DNA of 64,000 bases from Idiomarina sp. (GTDB lineage: Bacteria; Pseudomonadota; Gammaproteobacteria; Enterobacterales; Alteromonadaceae): positions 1 through 64,000 of the forward strand of contig JAFIFH010000052.1 in NCBI GenBank assembly GCA_020832105.1, in the 5' to 3' direction. Position numbers and translations under genes: made by a program. The number at the start of each line of letters is the position of its first letter. The first letter of the stretch is position 1. Below the pieces are notes generated by a model. That model had not been told where the DNA came from. It worked only from the letters and a program-made list of their open reading frames with translations, and searched no databases. Shown in pieces: positions 1-9,972 of this stretch.

Positions 1-16
1 GAAGTTGTACCAAATT

Positions 17-136
17 TGTCTGGCGGCCATAGCGACGTGGAACCACCTGAATCCTTTCCGAACTCAGAAGTGAAACATGTCAGCGCCGATGGTAGTGTGG
101 GGCTTCCCCATGTGAGAGTAGGACACCGCCAGGCAT
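17..136 (+). rRNA. rrf: 5S ribosomal RNA
   Basis: Sequence matches the gammaproteobacterial 5S pattern (TGTCTGGCGGCC...CCGAACTCAGAAGTGAAAC...GCGCCGATGGTAGTGTGGGG...GAGAGTAGGACACCGCCAGGCAT). The ends are complementary and a terminator follows. Confidence 0.95.
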
Positions 137-148
137 CCAAATAGAACA

Positions 149-178
149 GCCCCTCGCTTATTGCGAGGGGCTTTTTTA
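149..178 (+). terminator. Rho-independent terminator of the rRNA operon
   Basis: GCCCCTCGC-TTATT-GCGAGGGGC followed by a T-run. Confidence 0.9.
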
Positions 179-304
179 TTTGTGTGTTTGGAAGTGCTCT
201 GCTCGAGGATGGGGTTCCATGTGACCAACTTGCCGGGAGCAAGTTGGCCCGCTGTCGCGAAGCGACGGCGACCCGAAGGGCGCAGGGCAGGATGCCCGGA
301 GTAA

Positions 305-329
305 AGTAGGACACCGCCAGGCATCCAAA
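305..329 (+). pseudogene. 3'-end remnant of a second 5S rRNA gene
   Basis: AGTAGGACACCGCCAGGCATCCAAA repeats 117..141 (3' end of the intact 5S). No 5S body lies upstream. Confidence 0.75.
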
Positions 330-336
330 CGAAAAG

Positions 337-364
337 AACCCCAGCCATAAGGCTGGGGTTTTTT
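337..364 (+). terminator. Rho-independent terminator downstream of the 5S remnant
   Basis: AACCCCAGCC-ATAA-GGCTGGGGTT followed by TTTT. Confidence 0.85.
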
Positions 365-398
365 CGTTTGTATCCCCGCCGTGTCCCCCAAGACCTCG

Positions 399-457
399 GT
401 AGGTCAGGCTTGGCCTGACGTTAACCATCGCAGAACGTCAGGCAGGGCCTGACCTAA
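399..457. repeat. REP/BIME-like inverted pair (units 1 and 2)
   Basis: GTAGGTCAGGCttgGCCTGACGTT and the inverted unit AACGTCAGGCaggGCCTGACCTAA. The same family occurs at about 511, 590, 18418, 18453, 55662, 55698 and 55782. Confidence 0.85.
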
Positions 458-510
458 GCTCGAACCGAACATCGTGGTTCATCAAGCGGGCGCGTGAATT
501 CAATATCTGG

Positions 511-535
511 GAACGTCAGGCGCAGCCTGACCTAC
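511..535. repeat. REP-like palindrome (unit 3)
   Basis: GAACGTCAGGCgcaGCCTGACCTAC. Confidence 0.85.
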
Positions 536-589
536 ATGCGAACCAACATCATGATGAATCGAGAGCACGCGTGAGCATCCAACATCCGC

Positions 590-614
590 GAACGTCAGGC
601 AGAGCCTGACCTAC
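590..614. repeat. REP-like palindrome (unit 4)
   Basis: GAACGTCAGGCagaGCCTGACCTAC. Confidence 0.85.
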
Positions 615-710
615 ACGAACGCACAGGATGAGGCGCTGAACGACAATGATTAATTGGCCGGCAGATGCTAACCTATTAAGGTAATTAACTTTTCTTAAGC
701 AGGTTAAATA

Positions 711-1250
711 ATGAAGCGATTTCTAAGTGTATTAATTCCAACCCTGGCTTTAACCGCATGTGGAGGGCAAAACCCTACCGTAGCGGAATCTGGAGTCGAG
801 CTTTTCACGTCAACGATCGTGCCTACCGAAGGCAATAGTGCCGAGGGCGTGGTGACTTTCCGGCGCACCGGTGATGGCATAGCTGTCGTTGCTCACATCG
901 AGGGTCTGGAGCCTAATACTCGTCATGGTTTTCATATTCATCAGTATGGCGATTGCACAGCCAGCGATGGAAGCTCTGCCGGTGGCCACTTCAATCCCAC
1001 AGGTGAACGTCACGGTGGTCGGCATGACGATGAGCGCCATGTTGGAGACTTAGGTAACCTTGAGTCCAATGATAGTGGGGTCGCCAGCCTGGAATACATT
1101 GACGATCGCTTATCTATGGATGGTAGATACACGATACTTGGCCGGGGGGTGATTGTTCATGCCCAGGCGGATGATTATGAAACACAGCCCACCGGTGACG
1201 CGGGTGGCCGAATTGGCTGTGGCGTAATTGGCGTAGCCGAACGCGAATAG
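711..1250 (+). CDS. sodC: Superoxide dismutase [Cu-Zn], predicted lipoprotein
   Basis: Lipobox LTAC. SodC motifs GFHIHQYGDCT, GGHFNPTGERHG, RHVGDLGN and GGRIGCGVIG. Confidence 0.93.
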   Translation: MKRFLSVLIPTLALTACGGQNPTVAESGVELFTSTIVPTEGNSAEGVVTFRRTGDGIAVVAHIEGLEPNTRHGFHIHQYGDCTASDGSSAGGHFNPTGERHGGRHDDERHVGDLGNLESNDSGVASLEYIDDRLSMDGRYTILGRGVIVHAQADDYETQPTGDAGGRIGCGVIGVAERE

Positions 1251-1280
1251 TAATAACGTATTTAGCTGAAAAACCAACGA

Positions 1281-1319
1281 AAAAGCCCCAATGATACCTG
1301 ACTTATCATTGGGGCTTTT
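1281..1319. terminator. Bidirectional terminator between sodC and tamB
   Basis: AAAAGCCCCAATGATA...TATCATTGGGGCTTTT with A and T tracts on both sides. Confidence 0.85.
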
Positions 1320-1375
1320 CTATATGGAGCTTAGGTTTTCGAGGTCTTATTTGTGGACATTAAACCGCAATGCCG

Positions 1376-4300
1376 TTATCGCTCAATAGTATAGAAGAGA
1401 TCGGCACCACTCTGCTCATTGCCGGTGCGGGACTCAAAATTTAGATTGTCAGTGAGTCTGTATTGGATGAAAAATGTAGAAACAGGCTCAACCAGGCCCA
1501 CGCCATATTTGATATAAAGCCGTGATGAGAGTTGCTTGCCGATATACAGAGACGTTGACTCGAAGGTATCGCCAGAATCCAGGCTGATTTCATCAACTCC
1601 GAACGTGTCCGACAGGCGCTCACCTAATCGATTACCACCACTCATGCCTAGCGCGAGGGTCGCTCGGGCCAACATATTCTGTTCACCAGTACTCCCTTGC
1701 CCCGGTCCTCGACCGAATATCAGGTAAGACAATATTGCACTGTCCTCCATACTTGGCGTTGAGAACAAGTTCAGCGTCGGGTTTTCAAGCGTCCCACCGA
1801 CGCGAGCGCCCACTGTCACACTCTGAGCATCGATATTTCTTTCAACGCGCAGGTCCAGCCCTGGGTTCGCCACAGGCCCACCGGTGAAAATAAGTCGGCC
1901 ACGCTCAATATTCAATGCCTGACCGTAAATTTCATACACACCGGACGCAACGTCGATGTTGCCAACCCCAGCGGTTTCCTGGCCACTTCTTTCAATGATG
2001 CGCAACTGACCTTCCAGGCGGCCTTCAAACCCAAAGGCACTAACCTGAACATCGTCGCCGAGGACGACGTTTAGATCCATATCGATTGGCAACGCACCGA
2101 GGCTTTGGTCGTAAGGGCCACCTTCACCACCCACTAATACTGTATCGCTGGACACTGTGTCTACGGTTTCAATATCTGGTGGTGTAATCCGAGCCCGTGG
2201 CACTTGTACGTCCCCTCGCAAGCGAAGCAGTTCAGGGGTATATTCAATCTCCAGATCAGGCGCAATAGTCACTTGCAGATCGCGGGTGTTTAACGCTGGA
2301 AAAGCGGCTCCCTGAATCGCCAGCACCGCGCGCTGCTCGCGCAGGTAGTATTCACCATTCAACGCAAGTTGACCTTCACCTGCGTCAACTGAGCCTTCAA
2401 GCACAAAAGGCGCTTCATTAGTTTCAGGTGCCGCAATCATGACGTTCAGGTTTCTGAGTTCGAGACCCGTGGCTGGAATTTCGGCAGAGCCGTCTCTCAA
2501 CTCAACGCCCCCTCCTATGCTGAGATCATCAAAGGCTCCGTTAAAATCAATTCGTCCGTTTAAGTGCCCGGTCATATTCTGAATATCGGGCGCTAACACT
2601 GAAATCAAACTGAATGAGCGTATATCGATACCCAGCTCACCATCTATCCGACGATCCTCAGCAAGCGCGTTACTAAGCACTGCATTTGCCTCAACACCCC
2701 CTTCCAGTTGTTCGGAGAGTATTCGTAACTGCATCTCCAGTGTTTCCTGATCTCCCTGAATACGTAGTAGTTCACCACCATCAAAGTCTACGCGAAGTTC
2801 TTGCGCTGGTACCCGCACTGACGTATCAGTAATATTGAGGCGGATATCAGTAGTGAGTTGCTCAGCGACGCGATCAATGTTGGCAACAAGGCTAAATTCC
2901 CCTAATAGTTGAATATCGTCTGGGATCCAAGGGTTAAACAACTGATAGGGCACGTCTTCAGCGCGCACAGCCAGATGTATATCACCACTCTCTGCTGCCC
3001 AGCGGCCATCAGCACACAGCTGCGACTCGCGAGTACTGATAATGAGACAGAAATCACCAAGCTGAGCCTGTTGTGGTGACACCAGCAAGGTTGCCGGGTT
3101 ACTCAAATTCCATCTGCCAATGTCAGGGTAGCGCAGTTGCATGCGGTGCAGCTCACCTTGCCATGCTTGCTGTTCGAGATCCCAGATGCCGCGTAATGCG
3201 AGTCTGGCTTGCAGGTCTCCATAATCGATGTCAGCTTCAACGGTGTGCTGTTCGTTTTCGCGCATACGTACATCGATGCTTTCAACCAGCTGATCGTTGA
3301 CCTGTAAATGCCGAATTCTGATATCGCCCACAGGCAGAGTCGCTAAGGTGCCGTCGATCTCAACGTTTATGGCAGACTCCTCTAGCTGGTAAACGTCCCA
3401 GCGAAAATCGTTAACGTTGAGCTCAAGTTGTAATCGAGGTTGCGACTGGGAGCCTACGACCTGCCCCCGTGATTGAATGCGGCCTTCACCGTCGGGTAAT
3501 AAGTTTGCCAGATTCGGGACATCAACCAACCAGGTCAAGTCTAAGGTGTCCGGGCTGTAGTGACCGTCAGCCTGAATGGTTGCGTCGCCCCAGACAATAT
3601 CGATGCTATCTGCAGTGAAGGTGTCACCCTGCACTCTGAGTTCACCCTGCCCAGCGATACTGTGCTCGAAAATATTGCCGCTCAGCTGACCGATATTGAC
3701 GTACAGTTCAAGAATTTCATCGAGCTGGCCTGTGGTCAGCAACTCAAGAGCAAGTTCACCCTGTAAGTTTTCATTCAGGTCCGCAAGGTTGACCTCACTC
3801 AGCTGAACCGCCAGATCCCAGCTTAAATAAGGCTGCCACAACAGGCTGCCGCTAATCTCTGCCTGGCCTTGTGGAATATCGAGGGAGAGGGTTAAATCTT
3901 GCGCACCGGTCTCATCACCTGTCGCGCGTAATGAAAACTCGCTGACAGTAAAGCCGAGGATGTCTGCGTAGCCGCGGATATCAACATCAAGAATATCGCC
4001 AAATGCGGCAGTCCCTTCGATTTCCACATAGGCAGGGCGGTCTTCAAAATTGGCTTCTAACTCATGGATGACTAGCTGCATATCCTGCCATGCCAGGTGC
4101 CCGCTTAGATCAACCAGGCCATGTTCAACCGTTTCAATATCACCATCCAGTATTACCTCGAAGGTTTCTAACGATCCCTCACTCTGAATAGCCACGGATA
4201 AGGCTCTGACCTGTTCATACAGGGCGTCATGGCGGACTGCGTCAAGCTGTAAACCTGCCTGCCAGGTCAACGCATCAATCCGTAACAGATCGTCCACTCG

Positions 4301-5047
4301 CGCCGTTAGCTCGGCATCAGCGAGGCCTTCGCTCACTACTTTGACATGGAGAGTATCTAAGTCCCCGTCAAGGTCGGCCTGAACGTTCAGCTGATGAAGG
4401 TCCGGTAGTGACAGTGAGCTTTGCACGGAAAGATTCAGCGGATAATTAGCGCGGGTTTCGATTACACCACTTGCGGTCACTTCGCCTTCTTCTATCCGTA
4501 CTAAAAGGTGCTCAATATGTTGCTCATAACCGCGGCTTTCAGCCACAAGTTCGATGCGCTCGATATGCTGTGAAAAGGTGCCAATCTGTAGGTTAATATT
4601 ATTGAGGTGAACCCGATCAATCAGCACATCTACTGGCAAGTTTATATCCACTAGCTGGAAGTCGGCTTGCTGATCATCTTCGTCCTCAACGGTCGAGGGC
4701 TCGAAGTTTACTACCATGGAGGCAAATTCGAGGTTTTTAACGTGAAGTGTATTCGCTAGCAATTGCCGTGGTCGCCAATCAACAAGCAGTTGCTCGATTT
4801 CGAGACTCAGGGTCTGGTCTGCATAAGTCACTCGCTGCAGCGCTAGTTCGCCGATTAAGCTGCCATGCTGATGCTCAACTACCAGTTCACCAGGCGCGAA
4901 TCGCTCAGCCAGATTCAGGGTGACGCGGGTGCCGCGCTCAGTACTTACAAGCAACCCGATCAAGATTATCAGCGACAATAAGAAGATTAGGACACCAGCC
5001 AAAAGAATACCCGTGGTTCGTCCTGCGCTGCGCCAGTCTATATTCAT
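1376..5047 (-). CDS. tamB: Translocation and assembly module inner membrane protein TamB
   Basis: 1223 aa, N-terminal TM, long repetitive beta-rich body, C-terminal DUF490/TamB features (SYLIFGRGPGQ, LGERLSDTFGVDEISLD). Overlaps tamA by 4 bp. Confidence 0.93.
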   Translation of the reverse strand: MNIDWRSAGRTTGILLAGVLIFLLSLIILIGLLVSTERGTRVTLNLAERFAPGELVVEHQHGSLIGELALQRVTYADQTLSLEIEQLLVDWRPRQLLANTLHVKNLEFASMVVNFEPSTVEDEDDQQADFQLVDINLPVDVLIDRVHLNNINLQIGTFSQHIERIELVAESRGYEQHIEHLLVRIEEGEVTASGVIETRANYPLNLSVQSSLSLPDLHQLNVQADLDGDLDTLHVKVVSEGLADAELTARVDDLLRIDALTWQAGLQLDAVRHDALYEQVRALSVAIQSEGSLETFEVILDGDIETVEHGLVDLSGHLAWQDMQLVIHELEANFEDRPAYVEIEGTAAFGDILDVDIRGYADILGFTVSEFSLRATGDETGAQDLTLSLDIPQGQAEISGSLLWQPYLSWDLAVQLSEVNLADLNENLQGELALELLTTGQLDEILELYVNIGQLSGNIFEHSIAGQGELRVQGDTFTADSIDIVWGDATIQADGHYSPDTLDLTWLVDVPNLANLLPDGEGRIQSRGQVVGSQSQPRLQLELNVNDFRWDVYQLEESAINVEIDGTLATLPVGDIRIRHLQVNDQLVESIDVRMRENEQHTVEADIDYGDLQARLALRGIWDLEQQAWQGELHRMQLRYPDIGRWNLSNPATLLVSPQQAQLGDFCLIISTRESQLCADGRWAAESGDIHLAVRAEDVPYQLFNPWIPDDIQLLGEFSLVANIDRVAEQLTTDIRLNITDTSVRVPAQELRVDFDGGELLRIQGDQETLEMQLRILSEQLEGGVEANAVLSNALAEDRRIDGELGIDIRSFSLISVLAPDIQNMTGHLNGRIDFNGAFDDLSIGGGVELRDGSAEIPATGLELRNLNVMIAAPETNEAPFVLEGSVDAGEGQLALNGEYYLREQRAVLAIQGAAFPALNTRDLQVTIAPDLEIEYTPELLRLRGDVQVPRARITPPDIETVDTVSSDTVLVGGEGGPYDQSLGALPIDMDLNVVLGDDVQVSAFGFEGRLEGQLRIIERSGQETAGVGNIDVASGVYEIYGQALNIERGRLIFTGGPVANPGLDLRVERNIDAQSVTVGARVGGTLENPTLNLFSTPSMEDSAILSYLIFGRGPGQGSTGEQNMLARATLALGMSGGNRLGERLSDTFGVDEISLDSGDTFESTSLYIGKQLSSRLYIKYGVGLVEPVSTFFIQYRLTDNLNFESRTGNEQSGADLFYTIER

Positions 5048-6804
5048 AAGTCAGGCCCCAAGGTTAAGTGCAGACGAACATTATCGCCTTCTGGCCCGAA
5101 CCCATGTGCGAGGTCAATACGGATAGGGCCGACCGGGCTTTGCCAGCGAACACCGAAACCCACACCATGGCGAGTTGCTGAAGTTATGTCATCAAATGCG
5201 TTACCAGCGTCCCAAAAGGTAGCGACCCGCCAGTTCGGACGGAATTCATAGTCGACCTCGGCGCTTCCCACCATAATATGGCGGCCGCCTAACATGATGC
5301 CTTCTTCATTGCGTGGTCCGACTGTGCGGTATCCATAACCGCGGATACTGTTGTCACCACCAGCGTAGAATCTTAATGAGGTAGGGATGCGTTCAAAATC
5401 GCTGGCGACTGTCGTACCAAGTTCAGCGCGGGTCAGCATTCGGAAGCGCTCAGCGAATGGCCATACATATTTGCCCGACACATTGACCTGGGCAAAGTCA
5501 GTACTGGAAAGAATGTCCTCGGACGCGCCGCGTATCGTCAGGGTGGTGCGGTAGCCTTCACGCACATTCAGGCGGTTCGGTGTGTGTACTCTGTCCCATT
5601 GAACACTAGGAATTAAAAATTGGGTATCACGACGTTCGCCCCCAAAGGTGTCGCGTTCGTCTTGCCAATCCAACGCAACGGTACGCTGGGTTCGCTCTAA
5701 CTGATGTTGCCAGCTAACCCCTAAATTAAGCAACTCGGATCGGGTTGTACTGGTATCTTCATCGCGCCAGGCAGCGCGCAATACATATTGATCGGTTTGT
5801 GGTTGAGCACCGGGAATAATATAGTTTGTGCCGACAGCTGAGATCTGTTCTGAAAATTGAAACTGAGCATTAAAGCGGTGGCCGCGGGTATTCACCCACC
5901 GGCGATTCTGCTCAAAAATAACCCGGGCACCCGTATCAGTTCCGTAACCGATACCTGCTCGGTAATGGGTCCGCTTGTTAGGCTCAACAGAGATCGAAAC
6001 CGGTACGATTGCATCATCGTCCGCTTCGCCCCAAATCGGCTGAATTTGTACGCGACTAAAGTAATTACTGTCTGACAGCGCCATCTGCAGCTCCACCAGC
6101 TCATCAGAGGAAATGTAATCGCCCTCTTCAAATTGTACAAAACGCTGCAGAATGTCGTCGTCGAGCTGCGAGTCACTAAATATAACGCGGCCGAACCGAT
6201 GGCGTTGGCCGGAATCAAAGTCGAGGAAGATATCCGCGGCATAATCTTCTAAATCAATGCGTAACACACTACTTTCAAAACGACCGTTTCGATAACCTCT
6301 ATCCGCCGCAAGGCTGCGAATGCGGCTTTTAGCATTTTCGTAGTTGCGGTGGTGCAGGTTCTGCCCGGGCTGGATATTCAGGTCCTGAATTAAACGGCGA
6401 AAGGCGTCATCGCCCTCTGCATCGCCACGAATCTGGATGTCGACCTCGCGAATTTGCATCGTGGCACCAGGATCGATGCGATAGGTTAGTCGCCATTCAC
6501 CATTTAAGCGTTCAAATTCGGTATCAACACTGGCTTGATAGTGGCCTGACGGGGCAAGCGCACGCAATATCTCTTGCTCTGCCCGCCGGTGCAGATAACG
6601 CACGCGTGCGGGCCCAGGGGAAGGTTGTTGGTGATATGCATATATTGACAAGCGATTACGAACGTTGGTTAGTTGCTGCCCGCTGATACCTTCAATCCTG
6701 ATGGTTAGTTGGGGACGCTCTTCGTCACTATCATCCTGGTCAAGCGCTACAACGACCCCAGAAAACAACCATAGGGCAGCGCTTAACAGCAGCCAATTGC
6801 GCAT
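5044..6804 (-). CDS. tamA: Autotransporter assembly factor TamA (Omp85/BamA family)
   Basis: 586 aa, signal peptide, POTRA-like N-terminus, C-terminal surface-antigen barrel (GGDNSIRGYGYRTVGP, PVGPIRIDLAHGFG). Adjacent to tamB. Confidence 0.93.
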   Translation of the reverse strand: MRNWLLLSAALWLFSGVVVALDQDDSDEERPQLTIRIEGISGQQLTNVRNRLSIYAYHQQPSPGPARVRYLHRRAEQEILRALAPSGHYQASVDTEFERLNGEWRLTYRIDPGATMQIREVDIQIRGDAEGDDAFRRLIQDLNIQPGQNLHHRNYENAKSRIRSLAADRGYRNGRFESSVLRIDLEDYAADIFLDFDSGQRHRFGRVIFSDSQLDDDILQRFVQFEEGDYISSDELVELQMALSDSNYFSRVQIQPIWGEADDDAIVPVSISVEPNKRTHYRAGIGYGTDTGARVIFEQNRRWVNTRGHRFNAQFQFSEQISAVGTNYIIPGAQPQTDQYVLRAAWRDEDTSTTRSELLNLGVSWQHQLERTQRTVALDWQDERDTFGGERRDTQFLIPSVQWDRVHTPNRLNVREGYRTTLTIRGASEDILSSTDFAQVNVSGKYVWPFAERFRMLTRAELGTTVASDFERIPTSLRFYAGGDNSIRGYGYRTVGPRNEEGIMLGGRHIMVGSAEVDYEFRPNWRVATFWDAGNAFDDITSATRHGVGFGVRWQSPVGPIRIDLAHGFGPEGDNVRLHLTLGPDL

Positions 6805-6819
6805 ATTACACCTTTTTAG

Positions 6820-7980
6820 TTACGGCTGAGCCGCTTCGCGATAGGCATCCAGAGCTGGCTGGCTTTGCCCGGACGCCAGATAGGCATCACCGAGTAAACG
6901 ATAACGGTCCGCTGACGGTTGAATCTGAATAGCATGGCGCAGTGCTCGTTGAGCAAGGTCCTGGTCCCCTTGTTGGAGGGCGACACTGCCAAGCAGTGTT
7001 AGTGCGTCCGCATCATTCGGTGCTTGTTTTACATGACCCTGAATGAACTCGCTCAATTCCCCCTGCTGTTGCCAGTTTAGTGTACTTGAGGGGTGGATCA
7101 AGTGAGAAGCAGACAGCGAATTTTTACGTAATCCTTGCAGAATCACCTTCTCAGACGCACCGTAGTGGCCAGACTGCTGCAGCGCACTTGCGTATGCTAC
7201 ACGCGGTACTGCGCGTAGTCGCTCTTTTTTCGGTAGATCTTGCCAACTACGATGGAGCTTTTCAATGCTTGGCGAGGCAGCCGCAAAATAGGCCTCATAC
7301 ACAAATACCCGGTATTGATGCAGTCGTTCAGCATCAACCAACTCATGTTTATCGAGTAACGGTAACAATTCAAATAACGGCTGCCACTGCTGGTGCTGGT
7401 AAAAAATTTCAGCCGCAATACGTTTTACCCCGATATGGTCCGGGTATTGTTGTAGCAGGTTCTTCGCGTTGGTGACTGCGGTAACGGGTGCAGCGCGCTT
7501 CGCATGGTGCAGTTGCAGCGCCAGGCTCTGCTCGTCACGTTCCGCAGCTGCCTTTTGTAACAAGCTTTGTTTCGCAACAACATCGCCGTGCTGCTCTGCG
7601 GCAAGCGCTGCCATTAGATAAGCCTGTTCCTTGTCCGTTGTATAATGGGCGGCATCCTCGGCGTCACGCTGTGCTTGCTCATAATTAGCCGTCAGCAAAT
7701 GATTACATGCATTGTTCATAAGCTGGCGGGCCTTCCTTGCTTTGCGTCGGCGAGACCAGCGCATGCTCATGCGGGTGCCACCACTAATTTTACGAACCAG
7801 CCACTCAATTAACCAAAGCAGGAAAATCACCAGCAGAATACTCAGTGCCAGCACCACTAGACTAGTTTCCAGGGTGTAACCCGCGATTGCGATGAGCACG
7901 TAACCGGTTTGCCCCGAAAGCAGGGGGCCGACAATAAAGCCAGCAACAATAATGAGCAGCAAAATCAGTGCTTTAGCCAC
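6820..7980 (-). CDS. hemY: Heme biosynthesis-associated TPR protein HemY
   Basis: Two N-terminal TM helices, TPR repeats, in an operon with hemDX and hemC. Confidence 0.88.
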   Translation of the reverse strand: MAKALILLLIIVAGFIVGPLLSGQTGYVLIAIAGYTLETSLVVLALSILLVIFLLWLIEWLVRKISGGTRMSMRWSRRRKARKARQLMNNACNHLLTANYEQAQRDAEDAAHYTTDKEQAYLMAALAAEQHGDVVAKQSLLQKAAAERDEQSLALQLHHAKRAAPVTAVTNAKNLLQQYPDHIGVKRIAAEIFYQHQQWQPLFELLPLLDKHELVDAERLHQYRVFVYEAYFAAASPSIEKLHRSWQDLPKKERLRAVPRVAYASALQQSGHYGASEKVILQGLRKNSLSASHLIHPSSTLNWQQQGELSEFIQGHVKQAPNDADALTLLGSVALQQGDQDLAQRALRHAIQIQPSADRYRLLGDAYLASGQSQPALDAYREAAQP

Positions 7981-9971
7981 TAGTTAGCTCCCTGTAATAA
8001 TTCATCCACCGCATCGCGCAACATTGCTTCAGACAGTAGACGCGTTGGGTAGCTGGGGTCTAAATCATATTCGCTCAAGGCCTCAAGCTCTTGTAAGGTA
8101 CGCTGCACGGCCTGATTGTCGGTATCGAAATATGCGTCAATCCATTCGGCTGATTGCAGCAGCGATTCACGGTAACTGACGGTTTGACGTTGCATCAGCG
8201 CTTGCTGAGCGAGTTGCAACTGGAGCTCGAGCTGACTGATTAATAAAGAGCGTTGCTCCTGGCCGATTTGCAATGCTGGCAGCTCATCGGTGCGTTGAAT
8301 GCGGATAAAGTCATCAGTGAAGGACGCCCAGGCTTTTGATAAATTAGCCCGCCATTCGGAAAAGTCACTGCTAATCTCTTCATCAACCGGCTCACCGTCG
8401 ACACCATACTCTTGTTCAAGTAATGGCAGGTTGCGGATTTGCCGGCGCTGGGTACTGATACGCATGGCTAATGCATCCAGGTCCTGATCTTCGGTACCTT
8501 CTAACAGCTCAATGTCATTGCGTAGCTGTTGGCGAATGGGAAGGAGGTGACTGCGATTTGCGTCTGCCAATAGCCGCTCTGCGCGCTCAAGTAACTGGAT
8601 TGCACTACGTCGATCGTAGTCAAGCCAGAGCTTGCGGCCTGCTGCAAGTACCAGGTCGCGGGCCTCGACCAAATAGAGATCTTCGGAAACGCGTAAATTG
8701 GCGGTATCGACCTCGGATTTAAGACGCTCGAGATCGGCAGTCTGTTGCTCAAATGCCTCACGCATTGCCTGTCTTTCTTCATCCGCAGCTTCCCGGTCTT
8801 GCCGAGCCTGACGCGATCGCTCTTCTTGCAACTGACTAAGTCGCTGATTAAGCTGACTTTCCAGGCTTTCCATTACATTGCCCTCAAGTGCTTGCTGGGA
8901 ACGGTTGGACTGCTCAATACGCTGATTAAGCTCAGCAAACTGAGCATTGGTTTGTTGGCGGAAATCTTCTTGTTGTGCCCACACCCAATAACCACCGGCG
9001 CCAAGAATCAAAACACAGAGCAGCAGGATAAAAGTCAGGAATGTTGTAAATGGAGAACGTTTAGATGAACTGGTCATGGTCTTCTTCTCTGCTTGCGGTG
9101 GGGTAGAGGGTTGCTCGTCTGGCGTCGACCGTTCGGGGATAGCAGCACTTTTATCCTGCTCATTCGACGCACCTGGTTGCTTTGTTGATGTCTCTGCTTG
9201 TGTCGCAGCAGATTGGCTAGGCTCCAATTGCTTGATGGTATGCAATAAGGCTTCATGAGTCGCATTCTGGGCAATATGGATATTGCTTTTCGCGATATCG
9301 TGACCAGCCAGAATGCTTTGTAAACGTTCACTGGATACCACCCAATCACATTGCTCCAGCCACTGGGTTGCGCCGGGAATGTCTTTCAACCCTTCGAAAA
9401 AGAGCGTTATCTGCTGTTCACTGGTCACCACAATAACCTGAACTTGTTCAGTCCAGTCGCTCAACGGACCATGCAAATCAGGGTGTAAGGGCTGACGCTG
9501 GTAAACCTCGAGGATGTCCAGTTCGGCACCGCGCTCTCGCAAAGTGTCTGCAATCAGGGGCCGCCCGCCCCCGCCGGTAATCAATAACCAGCGCTGATTA
9601 TCAAGTTGTTGCAGCGGATGCAGTTGTAATAGCGCTTCTGCAGTATGTTGAGGCGCCGGGTAGGTTGCTGCCTGGCCGCAAAGCGGCACCAACCGCTCAG
9701 CAGTCCCGCTGCCGACGCAATAATATGCGGCTGCAGGCCATGACTGCTGTTTTGCTTTTAGCTGTTCATCAAAATAGGTTGCGGCTGCAGGGCTCACTAC
9801 CACGACACCGTCAAATGTTTGTGCCAGGCGCTGCCAGTCGTTATCACTCAAAGTGACCGACTGCGTTTCAATCACCGCCTGGCGAAACACTCGCATGCCT
9901 TGCTCAGCAAGTGCCTGCTCAAGGTGATTCGCCTGGTCGTGCGGTCGAATGAGTAAAACGCCTGTGCGCAT
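7980..9971 (-). CDS. hemDX: Fused uroporphyrinogen-III synthase HemD / HemX-like membrane protein
   Basis: N-terminal HemD (MRTGVLLIRPHDQANHL...) continues in one frame into HemX (FTTFLTFILLLCVLILGAGGYWVWAQQEDFRQQ plus coiled coil). ATG at 9971 preferred over 10028, which lies inside hemC. Confidence 0.88.
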   Translation of the reverse strand: MRTGVLLIRPHDQANHLEQALAEQGMRVFRQAVIETQSVTLSDNDWQRLAQTFDGVVVVSPAAATYFDEQLKAKQQSWPAAAYYCVGSGTAERLVPLCGQAATYPAPQHTAEALLQLHPLQQLDNQRWLLITGGGGRPLIADTLRERGAELDILEVYQRQPLHPDLHGPLSDWTEQVQVIVVTSEQQITLFFEGLKDIPGATQWLEQCDWVVSSERLQSILAGHDIAKSNIHIAQNATHEALLHTIKQLEPSQSAATQAETSTKQPGASNEQDKSAAIPERSTPDEQPSTPPQAEKKTMTSSSKRSPFTTFLTFILLLCVLILGAGGYWVWAQQEDFRQQTNAQFAELNQRIEQSNRSQQALEGNVMESLESQLNQRLSQLQEERSRQARQDREAADEERQAMREAFEQQTADLERLKSEVDTANLRVSEDLYLVEARDLVLAAGRKLWLDYDRRSAIQLLERAERLLADANRSHLLPIRQQLRNDIELLEGTEDQDLDALAMRISTQRRQIRNLPLLEQEYGVDGEPVDEEISSDFSEWRANLSKAWASFTDDFIRIQRTDELPALQIGQEQRSLLISQLELQLQLAQQALMQRQTVSYRESLLQSAEWIDAYFDTDNQAVQRTLQELEALSEYDLDPSYPTRLLSEAMLRDAVDELLQGAN

Positions 9972-9972
9972 A

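Noticed and set aside
64-391. ORFs 64..348 and 176..391 on the minus strand
   Set aside because: Antisense to the 5S rRNA gene, its remnant and their terminators; no coding signal.
399-615. Possible CRISPR array from regularly spaced repeats
   Set aside because: Repeats are palindromic REP units of mixed orientation, spacers are related to each other, there are no cas genes, and the same units occur singly or in pairs elsewhere.
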